Shown piece after piece: positions 42,250 to 49,632 of a stretch of 64,000 nucleotides of DNA (its first letter is position 1; each line of letters starts with the position of its first letter). The DNA is from Hoyosella altamirensis (GTDB lineage Bacteria; Actinomycetota; Actinomycetes; Mycobacteriales; Mycobacteriaceae). Under the pieces are notes generated by a model, which had not been told where the DNA came from, searched no databases, and saw only the letters and a program-made list of their open reading frames with translations. The stretch is taken from contig NZ_JACHWS010000001.1 in the NCBI RefSeq assembly GCF_014191505.1, forward strand, positions 868,001 to 932,000, in the 5' to 3' direction. The position numbers and the translations under genes were made by a program.

Positions 42250-42341
42250 CCGGATCCCCTTTCGTCGGCACGCTCGACCATACTCCGCGTTAACTTCCGG
42301 GCTCATACAGGTCGCTAGCGCGGGGTGGTTAGAGTGCATGA

Positions 42342-43163
42342 ATGACTGAATTGAAAGCGTTCACCGTCGAGAAGCGCGATCACATCGCCGAGGTCACATT
42401 GATCGGTCCCGGCAAAGGCAACGCGATGGGTCCGGACTTCTTCGCGGAGCTCCCTCAGATTTTTGGCGAACTGGACGCGGACCCGGACATCAGGGCTGTA
42501 GTGCTTGCGGCCTCCGGCAAGCATTTCAGTTTCGGTCTGGATCTGCCCGCGATGGCACCCATGTTCGGCCCGCTGATGGAGCCCGGCGCGCTTGCCGCCC
42601 CGCGAACCGACTTCCACCGCGAGATTCGCCGCCTGCAGGATGCCCTCACATCGGTCGCTGAGTGCCGTAAACCCGTCGTCGCGGCCGTGCAAGGCTGGTG
42701 CATCGGAGGCGGAGTCGATCTGATCTCTGCTGTCGATATCCGGTACGCGAGCGCTGACGCGAAATTCAGTATCCGCGAAGCAAAGGTAGCGATCGTGGCG
42801 GACATCGGGTCGCTGCACCGGCTGCCACCGATCATCGGCGAGGCGCACCTCCGCGAACTTGCCCTGACAGCGAAGGACATCGACGCGCAGCGCGCTGAGA
42901 AGATCGGCCTCGTCACCGATGTGCTTCCCGATCCCGCAGCGGCCCTGGACGCAGCGCGCGCGACCGCACAGGAAATCGCCGCGAATCCACCGCTCGTCGT
43001 GCAAGGGGTAAAGGATGTGCTGGGCCGCGAGCGCTCCGCTGCGGTTGACGACGGTCTTCGTTACGTCGCGGCCTGGAATGCGGCATTTCTGCCTTCGCAC
43101 GATCTGACCGAAGCGATGAGCGCGGTATTTGAAAAACGGACACCGGAGTTCAAAGGCAGATAA
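42342..43163 (+). CDS. Enoyl-CoA hydratase/isomerase family, dienoyl-CoA isomerase-like
   Basis: This 273-residue crotonase has oxyanion-hole motifs S-G-K-H-F-S-F-G-L-D-L near 60-70 and G-W-C-I-G-G-G-V-D-L near 119-128. The active-site region R-E-A-K-V-A-I-V-A-D-I-G has Glu and Asp eight residues apart. This is the pair used by delta3,5-delta2,4-dienoyl-CoA isomerases (ECH1), where hydratases have two Glu. The function is therefore likely isomerisation of unsaturated fatty acyl-CoAs. It precedes the ethanolamine genes by about 130 bp, with an operator-like site between, so they are probably separate units. The ATG lacks a clear ribosome site. Confidence 0.9.
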   Translation: MTELKAFTVEKRDHIAEVTLIGPGKGNAMGPDFFAELPQIFGELDADPDIRAVVLAASGKHFSFGLDLPAMAPMFGPLMEPGALAAPRTDFHREIRRLQDALTSVAECRKPVVAAVQGWCIGGGVDLISAVDIRYASADAKFSIREAKVAIVADIGSLHRLPPIIGEAHLRELALTAKDIDAQRAEKIGLVTDVLPDPAAALDAARATAQEIAANPPLVVQGVKDVLGRERSAAVDDGLRYVAAWNAAFLPSHDLTEAMSAVFEKRTPEFKGR

Positions 43164-43173
43164 TTAGCAGGGA

Positions 43174-43196
43174 TGCAACGGTGCTGCAACGTTGCA
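43174..43196. promoter_or_regulatory. Candidate operator of the ethanolamine operon
   Basis: A perfect 12-bp palindrome TGCAACGTTGCA (43185-43196) is preceded by another TGCAACG half-site at 43174, exactly 11 bp (one helical turn) away. It lies 100 bp upstream of the permease start and just after the crotonase stop. The regulator is unknown; none is adjacent. Confidence 0.55.
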
Positions 43197-43295
43197 TTCC
43201 TAGTGTTTCAGCTCACAGCCATTCCTACTTTCGAAGGATGTCCCTGATGAGCTATCGGAGCAGCGGTTCTCTGTGGAAGCGGACAGAGGACCCAC

Positions 43296-44753
43296 ATGTC
43301 TGACAAACGCGCGCCTGTGGCGGCGGTGACCCCGGCACACCACGACGGCGCTGAGTTCCACACTGAGAGTCAGGACTACCTGGCACGACGCTCACTCCGC
43401 GGCGGGACCGCGGGCTGGATACTCCTCGCCGGCCTCGGTGTGAGCTTCGTGATCTCTGGTGATTACGCGGGCTGGAACTACGGCCTCGGTGAGGGCGGAT
43501 TCGGCGGCTTGCTCATTGCCGCAGTCATCGTCGCAGGAATGTACCTCGCGATGGTGCTGGGCATGGCAGAACTATCCTCCGCGCTCCCCGCTGCCGGAGG
43601 AGGGTACACGTTCGCTCGGCGCGCAATGGGCCCCTGGGGCGGCTTCGCTACTGGGACAGCGATTCTCATCGAGTACGCCATCGCACCGGCAGCAATCGCT
43701 ACGTTCATTGGTGCGTATGTCGAGTCGCTGAATCTGTTCGGCATCACCGACGGCTGGTGGGTGTACCTGGCGGTCTATGCCCTATTCATTGGGATCCACC
43801 TCAGTGGCGCCGGTGAAGCACTGAAGACCATGTTCGTCATCACCGCGATAGCTCTTGTCGGCCTGATCGTGTTCGCGATCGCGGCAATCAGCCGTTTCGA
43901 CTCCGCGAACCTCACGGACATTCCTGTGTCCGAAACCGCTGCGGGAGCGTCGGAGTTCCTGCCGTTCGGGGCGCTTGGCATCTGGGCCGCGATTCCTTTC
44001 GCGATCTGGTTCTTCCTCGCCATCGAAGGCGTACCGCTCGCGGCCGAAGAAGCGTCGCAGCCTGAGAAGAACGTCCCGCGCGGAATCATCGCGAGCATGC
44101 TCGTTCTGCTCGTCACCTGCGCGACCGTGCTGTTCCTTGCAACGGGCGCGATCGGTGCCGAATCGCTCGCGGACTCAGACAACCCGCTTGTGCACGCACT
44201 CGGGGACGGCACTATCGCGAGGGTCGTCAACTACATCGGCCTTGCGGGCCTGATCGCGAGCTTCTTCGCGATCATCTACGCGTACTCGCGACAGACGTTC
44301 GCGCTCTCACGGGCCGGCTACCTGCCCACTAGTTTGTCGGTGACGAACAAGCGCAAAGCTCCTGTCCTGGCGCTCATCATTCCCGGTGTGATCGGGTTCG
44401 TGCTGTCGCTCACCGGTGAGGGTGCGACTTTGCTGAACGTCGCCGTCTTCGGTGCCGCCCTGAGCTACGTTTTGATGATGGTGAGCCACATCGTCCTGCG
44501 GGTCCGCGAACCGCAGATGCCCAGGCCCTACCGGACCCCGGGCGGCATTGCCACCACGTCGTTCGCGCTGGTTATTGCGGTGTGCGCGGTGATTGCCACC
44601 TTTTTGGTCGACCCACTGGCAGCATTCCTGGCCCTACTCGTATTCGGCGGGTTCATGGCCTACTTCGGGTTCTACAGCCGCCACCGGCTCGTCGCGAATT
44701 CACCGGACGAAGAGTTCGCCGCGCTCGCAAACGCGGAGGCCGAACTGAGATGA
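43296..44753 (+). CDS. eat: Ethanolamine permease (APC superfamily)
   Basis: The membrane protein has 485 residues and about twelve helices (from about 38 to 465). G-W-x-L-x-A-G-L-G near 42, S-G-D-Y-A-G-W-N-Y-G-L near 54-64 and E-L-S-S-A-L-P-A-A-G-G-G-Y-T near 92-105 are the usual marks of ethanolamine permeases. The D-Y-x-G-W-N block in helix 1 is characteristic of this branch. The stop overlaps the eutB ATG (ATGA), which supports the substrate assignment. GAGGAC lies close before the ATG. It imports ethanolamine across the plasma membrane, with proton coupling likely. Confidence 0.92.
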   Translation: MSDKRAPVAAVTPAHHDGAEFHTESQDYLARRSLRGGTAGWILLAGLGVSFVISGDYAGWNYGLGEGGFGGLLIAAVIVAGMYLAMVLGMAELSSALPAAGGGYTFARRAMGPWGGFATGTAILIEYAIAPAAIATFIGAYVESLNLFGITDGWWVYLAVYALFIGIHLSGAGEALKTMFVITAIALVGLIVFAIAAISRFDSANLTDIPVSETAAGASEFLPFGALGIWAAIPFAIWFFLAIEGVPLAAEEASQPEKNVPRGIIASMLVLLVTCATVLFLATGAIGAESLADSDNPLVHALGDGTIARVVNYIGLAGLIASFFAIIYAYSRQTFALSRAGYLPTSLSVTNKRKAPVLALIIPGVIGFVLSLTGEGATLLNVAVFGAALSYVLMMVSHIVLRVREPQMPRPYRTPGGIATTSFALVIAVCAVIATFLVDPLAAFLALLVFGGFMAYFGFYSRHRLVANSPDEEFAALANAEAELR

Positions 44754-46165
44754 CGAACTACACCCAGCAGCTCGGTGGCACTGCCTACCAGTTCGGTGGA
44801 CTGGTCGACCTGCTCGCGAAAGCCACGCCGCTGCGTTCGGGCGACGAACTGGCTGGGTGTGCGGCGCATTCTGATGAGGAACGTGCCGCTGCCCAATGGG
44901 CGCTTTCTGACGTTTCGCTCTCGACGTTCCTGAACGACCTCGTCGTACCGTACGAGACGGATGAGGTCACGCGCCTCATTGTTGACTCGCACGACCGCGG
45001 CGCGTTCGGTCCGGTTTCGCATTTGACGGTGGGCGGCCTGCGCGACTGGCTGCTCGAAACGATCACGAAGGATGACGCTGCGGCACAGTTGCGCTCTGTG
45101 TCACCAGGCTTGACTCCGGAGATGGTCGCGGCGGTCAGCAAGCTGATGCGGAACCAGGACCTGATCGCCGTGTCGAAAGCGATCGAGGTCACTGCGAGTT
45201 TCCGGACGACCATCGGAATGCCGGGACGGCTCGCGACCCGCTTGCAGCCCAACCATCCCACTGACAATCCCCGGGGTATCGCTGCAGCGACTCTCGACGG
45301 GCTGCTCATGGGGTGCGGTGACGCAGTCATCGGCATCAACCCTGCGACTGATTCACCGCAAGCGACAGCCGATCTTCTGCACCTGCTTGATGATCTGCGC
45401 CAGCGATTCGGGATTCCGATGCAGTCCTGCGTACTGTCCCATGTCACCACGACGCTTGGCTTGATCGAGGCAGAAGCTCCGGTGGACCTTGTTTTCCAGT
45501 CGATAGCAGGAACGGAGGGCGCAAACAAAGGTTTCGGTGTGACGCTGAACCTGCTGGACGAAGCTAACAGCGCCGGCCGCTCTCTCGGTCGCGGCACGGT
45601 CGGCAACAACGTCATGTACCTCGAGACGGGGCAAGGTTCAGCGCTAAGTGCGGGCGCCCACATCGGCACCGGAAACCGGCCTGTAGACCAGCAGACACTC
45701 GAAACCCGCGCGTACGCAGTCGCCCGGCACCTCGAACCCCTACTGGTGAACACCGTGGTCGGTTTCATCGGGCCCGAGTACCTTTACGACGGCAAACAGA
45801 TCATCCGGGCGGGGCTGGAGGATCACTTCTGCGGCAAACTGCTTGGCCTGCCGATGGGTGTCGATGTGTGCTACACGAATCACGCCGAAGCCGACCAGGA
45901 CGACATGGATAACCTCCTTACGCTCCTCGGCGCGGCGGGAGTCGCGTTCGTGATCACCGTGCCAGGCGCGGACGACGTGATGCTCGGCTACCAGAGCCTG
46001 TCGTTTCACGACGCCCTGTTCATCCGCCGCGCTCTGGGGTTGCGTGCGGCGCCGGAATTCGAGGAGTGGCTGACAGGTTTGGGAATGGCCGACGGGGAGG
46101 GCCGAATTCTGCCGGTAGACCCAGCGAGGTCGCCGCTGCGTGCGCTGGCAGGGGGAGTGGCATGA
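44750..46165 (+). CDS. eutB: Ethanolamine ammonia-lyase large subunit
   Basis: The ATG at 44750 overlaps the permease stop and gives 471 residues; a longer open frame upstream is an artefact. Family landmarks include L-M-x-x-x-D-L near 138, R-L-Q-P-N-H-P-T-D near 165, A-A-T-L-D-G-L-L-M-G-C-G-D-A-V-I-G-I-N-P near 180-199, and Q-S-I-A-G-T-E near 252, with the catalytic Glu and ligand residues. With EutC and adenosylcobalamin it converts ethanolamine to acetaldehyde and ammonia. No microcompartment, EutA reactivase or EutR gene is present here, which is normal for actinobacteria. The stop overlaps the eutC start. Confidence 0.96.
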   Translation: MTNYTQQLGGTAYQFGGLVDLLAKATPLRSGDELAGCAAHSDEERAAAQWALSDVSLSTFLNDLVVPYETDEVTRLIVDSHDRGAFGPVSHLTVGGLRDWLLETITKDDAAAQLRSVSPGLTPEMVAAVSKLMRNQDLIAVSKAIEVTASFRTTIGMPGRLATRLQPNHPTDNPRGIAAATLDGLLMGCGDAVIGINPATDSPQATADLLHLLDDLRQRFGIPMQSCVLSHVTTTLGLIEAEAPVDLVFQSIAGTEGANKGFGVTLNLLDEANSAGRSLGRGTVGNNVMYLETGQGSALSAGAHIGTGNRPVDQQTLETRAYAVARHLEPLLVNTVVGFIGPEYLYDGKQIIRAGLEDHFCGKLLGLPMGVDVCYTNHAEADQDDMDNLLTLLGAAGVAFVITVPGADDVMLGYQSLSFHDALFIRRALGLRAAPEFEEWLTGLGMADGEGRILPVDPARSPLRALAGGVA

Positions 46166-46905
46166 CTGATTTTTGGGCGCCCCTGCGCGCCTCGACGCAG
46201 GCCCGTATCGGTCTCGGCCGCGCGGGGGACGGGCTCCCGACGCGCAGTGTTCTCGAGTTCCGCGCCGCTCACGCCGCTGCGCGTGACGCGGTGCACCAGC
46301 CGCTCGACGTGGAGGCGTTCGCCAGCGAGATCGCGTCGGTTGGCCTTGGCGCACCGGCTGTGGTGCGCAGCCAGGTTGCGGATCGCGGCGAGTATTTGCG
46401 GCGCCCCGATTTGGGGCGAGTTCCCGCCAGCCTCGAGGAAGTCGCGAGAGCTGACGCTGAGGTGGGCATAGTTCTCGCTGACGGGCTGTCACCGCGGGCG
46501 CTGCATGACCATGGCGCCGCTCTCCTCGGCGCCCTTGCCCAGGCCGTTCAGGGGATTTACACGATCGCACCGCCGGTCATTGCGACGTCAGCACGTGTCG
46601 CACTGGGCGACCATATTGGCGCGGCCCTCGGCGCGGAGATTCTCATCGTCCTCATCGGGGAGCGGCCAGGACTGTCCGTGGCTGACAGTCTGGGCATCTA
46701 TCTGACGTACCAGCCCCGGCCTGGCCGTGCCGATTCGGAACGGAACTGCATCTCCAACATTCACCCGCCGGACGGGCTCGGCTACACGGAAGCGGCGAGA
46801 ATCGTGAAAGGCCTGATCGGTGGGGCCCGGGAACTCGGGCGTTCCGGTGTCGACCTCAAGGACACGTCGCGACTGGAGCTGACGGGAATTACTGCGGTGG
46901 AATGA
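46162..46905 (+). CDS. eutC: Ethanolamine ammonia-lyase small subunit
   Basis: The protein has 247 residues starting at ATG 46162, which overlaps the eutB stop (ATGA). Conserved blocks are D-F-W-A-P-L at the N-terminus, T-x-A-R-I-G-L-G-R-A-G near 13-22, A-D-R-G-E-Y-L-R-R-P-D-L-G-R near 73-86, V-A-L-G-D-H-I-G near 145, and S-E-R-N-C-I-S-N-I near 192-200. It forms the B12-binding partner of EutB. The coupled order permease-eutB-eutC is a minimal catabolic unit for using ethanolamine as nitrogen source. The last 17 bp overlap the convergent LLM gene. Confidence 0.96.
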   Translation: MTDFWAPLRASTQARIGLGRAGDGLPTRSVLEFRAAHAAARDAVHQPLDVEAFASEIASVGLGAPAVVRSQVADRGEYLRRPDLGRVPASLEEVARADAEVGIVLADGLSPRALHDHGAALLGALAQAVQGIYTIAPPVIATSARVALGDHIGAALGAEILIVLIGERPGLSVADSLGIYLTYQPRPGRADSERNCISNIHPPDGLGYTEAARIVKGLIGGARELGRSGVDLKDTSRLELTGITAVE

Positions 46906-47929
46906 GATTCGCGAGTTGTCTGACATGCTCCGGGCCGTGGCACGTGACCAGCAGCATGGTGACTCCGGAGTCCTCCCATCGTTTGACGTCGTCGCGAACT
47001 TGTGCGGCATTCCCGATGATCATTGTCTCGGTCACCATCTCATCGGGAATCGCCGCGGCGGCGGCGTCTTTCTGACCTGACCGGAAGAGAGCCGTCACCT
47101 CGTCGACAACGTCGCCGTACCCCATTCGCCGGTACACCTGTGCGTGAAAGTTCAGTTCTGGCGCACCCATACCTCCGACGTAGAGGGCAGTCACCGGTTT
47201 TAGCCGGGCGATTTCTCCCGCGCGGTCCTCGGTGACGACCACCTGGCACGTCGCAGCGATCTCGAAGTCGGCGCGGCTGCGGCGAGCTCCCGCACGTGCG
47301 AACCCTTCATCGAGCCACTCGTTGTACATGGGTGCGAGGCGCGGCGAGTAATAGATCGCGAGCCAGCCATCAGCGATTTCCGCAGTAAGCGCGACATTCT
47401 TCGGCCCTTCCGCGCCGAGCCAGACCGGGATGTCGGCGCGGAGCGGGTGGGTGATCGGCTTGAGGGGCTTGCCTAGCCCGGTCGCGTTCCCGCCCGTGTA
47501 CGGGAGTGGATAGTGCGGGCCGTCACTGGTTACCGGTGCTTGGCGAGCGAGGACCTGCCGCACGATGGATACGTACTCGCGGGTGCGGGCGAGTGGCTTC
47601 GCGAACGGCTGGCCGTACCAGCCCTCAACTACTTGCGGCCCGGAAACGCCAAGTCCCAGGATGGTGCGGCCACCGTTGAGATGGTCGAGAGTGAGGGCGT
47701 GCATCGCGCAACTGGTCGGGGTGCGCGCCGAGATCTGCGCGACGGACGTTCCGAGCCGGACTCGTTGCGTTGCCGAGCCCCACCAGGCGAGCGGCGTAAA
47801 CGCGTCTGACCCCCACGACTCGGCCGCAAAGACAGCGTCGAAGCCTTCTGCTTCTGCCGCGGCAATGAGTTCCGGCGCATTGGCTGGCGGCTGCGCGCCC
47901 CAGTATCCGAGCTGCAATCCGAGCTTCAT
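46889..47929 (-). CDS. LLM-class oxidoreductase, probably F420-dependent (paralogue B)
   Basis: A 346-residue protein with the same length and block order as the LLM gene at 41209-42249. Marks are M-K-L-G-L-Q-L-G-Y-W-G, G-F-D-A-V-F-A-A-E, G-G-R-T-I-L-G-L-G-V-S-G-P-Q-V, T-G-L-G-K-P-L-K-P-I, G-P-K-N-V-A-L-T-A-E and Y-V-G-G-M-G-A-P. The insert Q-A-P-V-T near 130 and the C-terminal T-C-H-G-P-E differ from paralogue A. The substrate is unknown. It is the last gene of a minus-strand run Rieske-DUF1697-LLM (gaps of 5 and 9 bp) and overlaps eutC at its 3' end. Confidence 0.9.
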   Translation of the reverse strand: MKLGLQLGYWGAQPPANAPELIAAAEAEGFDAVFAAESWGSDAFTPLAWWGSATQRVRLGTSVAQISARTPTSCAMHALTLDHLNGGRTILGLGVSGPQVVEGWYGQPFAKPLARTREYVSIVRQVLARQAPVTSDGPHYPLPYTGGNATGLGKPLKPITHPLRADIPVWLGAEGPKNVALTAEIADGWLAIYYSPRLAPMYNEWLDEGFARAGARRSRADFEIAATCQVVVTEDRAGEIARLKPVTALYVGGMGAPELNFHAQVYRRMGYGDVVDEVTALFRSGQKDAAAAAIPDEMVTETMIIGNAAQVRDDVKRWEDSGVTMLLVTCHGPEHVRQLANLIPPQ

Positions 47930-47938
47930 TAGAACAGG

Positions 47939-48472
47939 TTATCGTGAAAGCTCCAGCAGTTTCCGGACCGTATTGATGTTCCGCGCGGTCCCTGGAACGC
48001 CAAGTGCGCGACCGATGGAGGCGTCTTTCATTTCGGGCCTCCCCGCGCCATTGACATACCTGATGTGCATCTCACGACCGATGACGTCCCAGCGGTCATT
48101 CCCAGTCTCAAACGTCCGCGCCTTCTCCACGGCCGCAGCAGCTGGCTCACGCAGCAAGAACGTCACATACGAGAACTTCGGATTCACGATTTCGAACGGA
48201 TGGGCGTCGAGGGCAGCCTGCACTTCATCCCGGGAACGTGAGATCACCTCACGAAAGAAGCCGAAATGGGCTTGGATTGCTTCTTCGAGGGCGCGGTCGA
48301 ACGCCTCAGGATCTCCCGGAGGCTGACACAGGAGATTTCCGGACGCGATGTAGGTGCGCACGTCAGAAGCTCCCAGTTCCGCGGCGATGGCCCGTAGCTC
48401 TGCCATCGGCAGTTTCGCGCCACCCACATTGATGGCGCGGATGAGATGGATGCGGTCACTCTCGACGTACAT
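47939..48472 (-). CDS. DUF1697 protein
   Basis: The protein has 177 residues. It opens with H-L-I-R-A-I-N-V-G-G near 9-18 and K-L-P-M-A-E-L-R near 20-27, then V-R-T-Y-I-A-S-G-N-L near 38-47, the signature of DUF1697. The C-terminal N-I-N-T-V-R-K-L motif is also typical. The fold is a ferredoxin-like pair of domains with no known enzyme activity. It sits between a Rieske protein and an LLM oxidoreductase on the same strand, with gaps of only 5 and 9 bp. I see no motif hinting at its role. Confidence 0.92.
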   Translation of the reverse strand: MYVESDRIHLIRAINVGGAKLPMAELRAIAAELGASDVRTYIASGNLLCQPPGDPEAFDRALEEAIQAHFGFFREVISRSRDEVQAALDAHPFEIVNPKFSYVTFLLREPAAAAVEKARTFETGNDRWDVIGREMHIRYVNGAGRPEMKDASIGRALGVPGTARNINTVRKLLELSR

Positions 48473-48477
48473 TGTGA

Positions 48478-48816
48478 CTACTCGACCCAGACGTCGCCAT
48501 TCTTCACGACGACGCGGCCACGCTGAAGGGGAAAGATCCGGGTCAGGGTCTTGAACGCGAGCCCAACACCGGGAATCTTTGCGAAGATGCCCTGCGGTCC
48601 GAGAACCATGCGTCCGGATTTGACGTCATATTTAGCGCCATGCCAGGGGCAGACCAAACACCCGTCCGCATCGATGCTGCCCTGGGCCAGATTTGCGCCA
48701 AAATGCCTGCATGTGTGGCTGACCGCGAAATATTCACCATTGTTGCCGACCGCCCAGCTTCCTGCTTGAGTGACCGTGCCTGGGGGCAACTCTTCCTCGG
48801 GACCGATTCGGGACAT
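48478..48816 (-). CDS. Rieske [2Fe-2S] protein
   Basis: I use ATG 48816 (112 residues), preceded by GGAAAGGA with suitable spacing; a GTG six codons upstream is possible. The Rieske cluster ligands are C-R-H-F-G near 36-40 and C-P-W-H-G-A near 56-61. This gives the C-x-H, 17-residue spacer, C-x-x-H pattern. The domain has the size of a stand-alone ferredoxin-type Rieske protein, with no oxygenase alpha subunit attached. It likely passes electrons to an oxygenase or reductase; the co-transcribed LLM enzyme is a neighbour but no proven partner. It is cytoplasmic, with no signal peptide. Confidence 0.92.
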   Translation of the reverse strand: MSRIGPEEELPPGTVTQAGSWAVGNNGEYFAVSHTCRHFGANLAQGSIDADGCLVCPWHGAKYDVKSGRMVLGPQGIFAKIPGVGLAFKTLTRIFPLQRGRVVVKNGDVWVE

Positions 48817-49047
48817 GGCGGCAATCCTTTCCACGGGGCTGACTAGGAGTGGCTATCTGGCAAGGGGCTGGCTTGCAAGGGCTGACTGGGCCAGGCACCA
48901 CCCGTTTGATTCCGTCTTACCACGCAGCCGCCGTAACTGGACGGTATTGCTGTGAGCTGGCAAACAGACGTGGGGGCATCGGCCTGCTACTGTCACAGCG
49001 CACACGTCGGCGGGATGCTCAACGCGATGATCTCTGAGGAGAATGCA

Positions 49048-49404
49048 GTGGTTGGAACAGTGGAGACTGGCAAGGACACGGTCCAGCACCTGGTCGAGTC
49101 CGCGATCAACCACGTCGGTCAGATCTTCGTCATCACGACCGGCATGATCACTGACGTCATTCGGGAGATTGGCGACTTCATTGGTGAGACCCTTGACGTT
49201 CTCCAGAAACTCATCGAATCAGCCGTAAGCCATGTTGGTCAGATCGCTGTGCTCATCACACGGGCAATCGCTGGGGTTATCCACGAAATCGGTGAGCTGA
49301 TCTCCGAGGGTTTCGAAATGATCGAAGCCTCGAAAGCCGCCTACAGCGATCGCGCGCTCTCTAGCCGGAACGAATACGTTGAGGCAGAGTTCGCTCTGTC
49401 CTGA
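49048..49404 (+). CDS. Small protein of two internal helical repeats, function unknown
   Basis: I use GTG 49048 because GAGGAG lies 6 nt before it (118 residues); the frame stays open 32 codons upstream. Two copies of an approximately 42-residue unit follow each other. Each reads L-(V/I)-E-S-A-(I/V)-(N/S)-H-V-G-Q-I, then hydrophobic residues, a (D/G)-V-I-(R/H)-E-I-G core and an (F/L)-I-(G/S)-E end. The units are amphipathic helices with buried Val/Ile/Leu, which could pair as a bundle or lie on a membrane. I do not recognise a family. A GC hairpin follows the stop. No neighbour on the same strand is close enough to suggest an operon. Confidence 0.75.
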   Translation: MVGTVETGKDTVQHLVESAINHVGQIFVITTGMITDVIREIGDFIGETLDVLQKLIESAVSHVGQIAVLITRAIAGVIHEIGELISEGFEMIEASKAAYSDRALSSRNEYVEAEFALS

Positions 49405-49409
49405 CTTTA

Positions 49410-49426
49410 CCCCTGGCCGTCAGGGG
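49410..49426 (+). terminator. Short GC hairpin after the repeat protein
   Basis: CCCCTG (49410-49415) pairs with CAGGGG (49421-49426) around GCCGT. It begins 6 bp after the stop. No T-run follows, so its strength as terminator is doubtful. Confidence 0.4.
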
Positions 49427-49632
49427 CTCGCCGCTCCTGTTCAGAACCAGAGATCCAGCTCCTGGGATTATGTACAACCTGTCGATCGAATTCCAATCAA
49501 TTACGCCGTTTTGGCAGGGCGCGCGCGTGTGTGAAGACAGCCACACTGTATGCGGCGCATGAGTCTCATCACTAGATAACTAAAGACCCTCCGCGCTGAA
49601 TTTACGGATATCCCTCAATTCAAGGAGTTTGT

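Noticed and set aside
43164..43295. Possible cobalamin riboswitch before the B12-dependent ethanolamine genes
   Set aside because: The gap is only 132 bp and lacks a recognisable B12-box; the palindrome there looks like a protein-binding site instead.
48835..48890. Repeated GGGCTGACT and CAAGGGGCTGG-like segments upstream of the Rieske gene
   Set aside because: The copies are short and imperfect (43 bp apart), and could easily arise by chance in GC-rich leader DNA.
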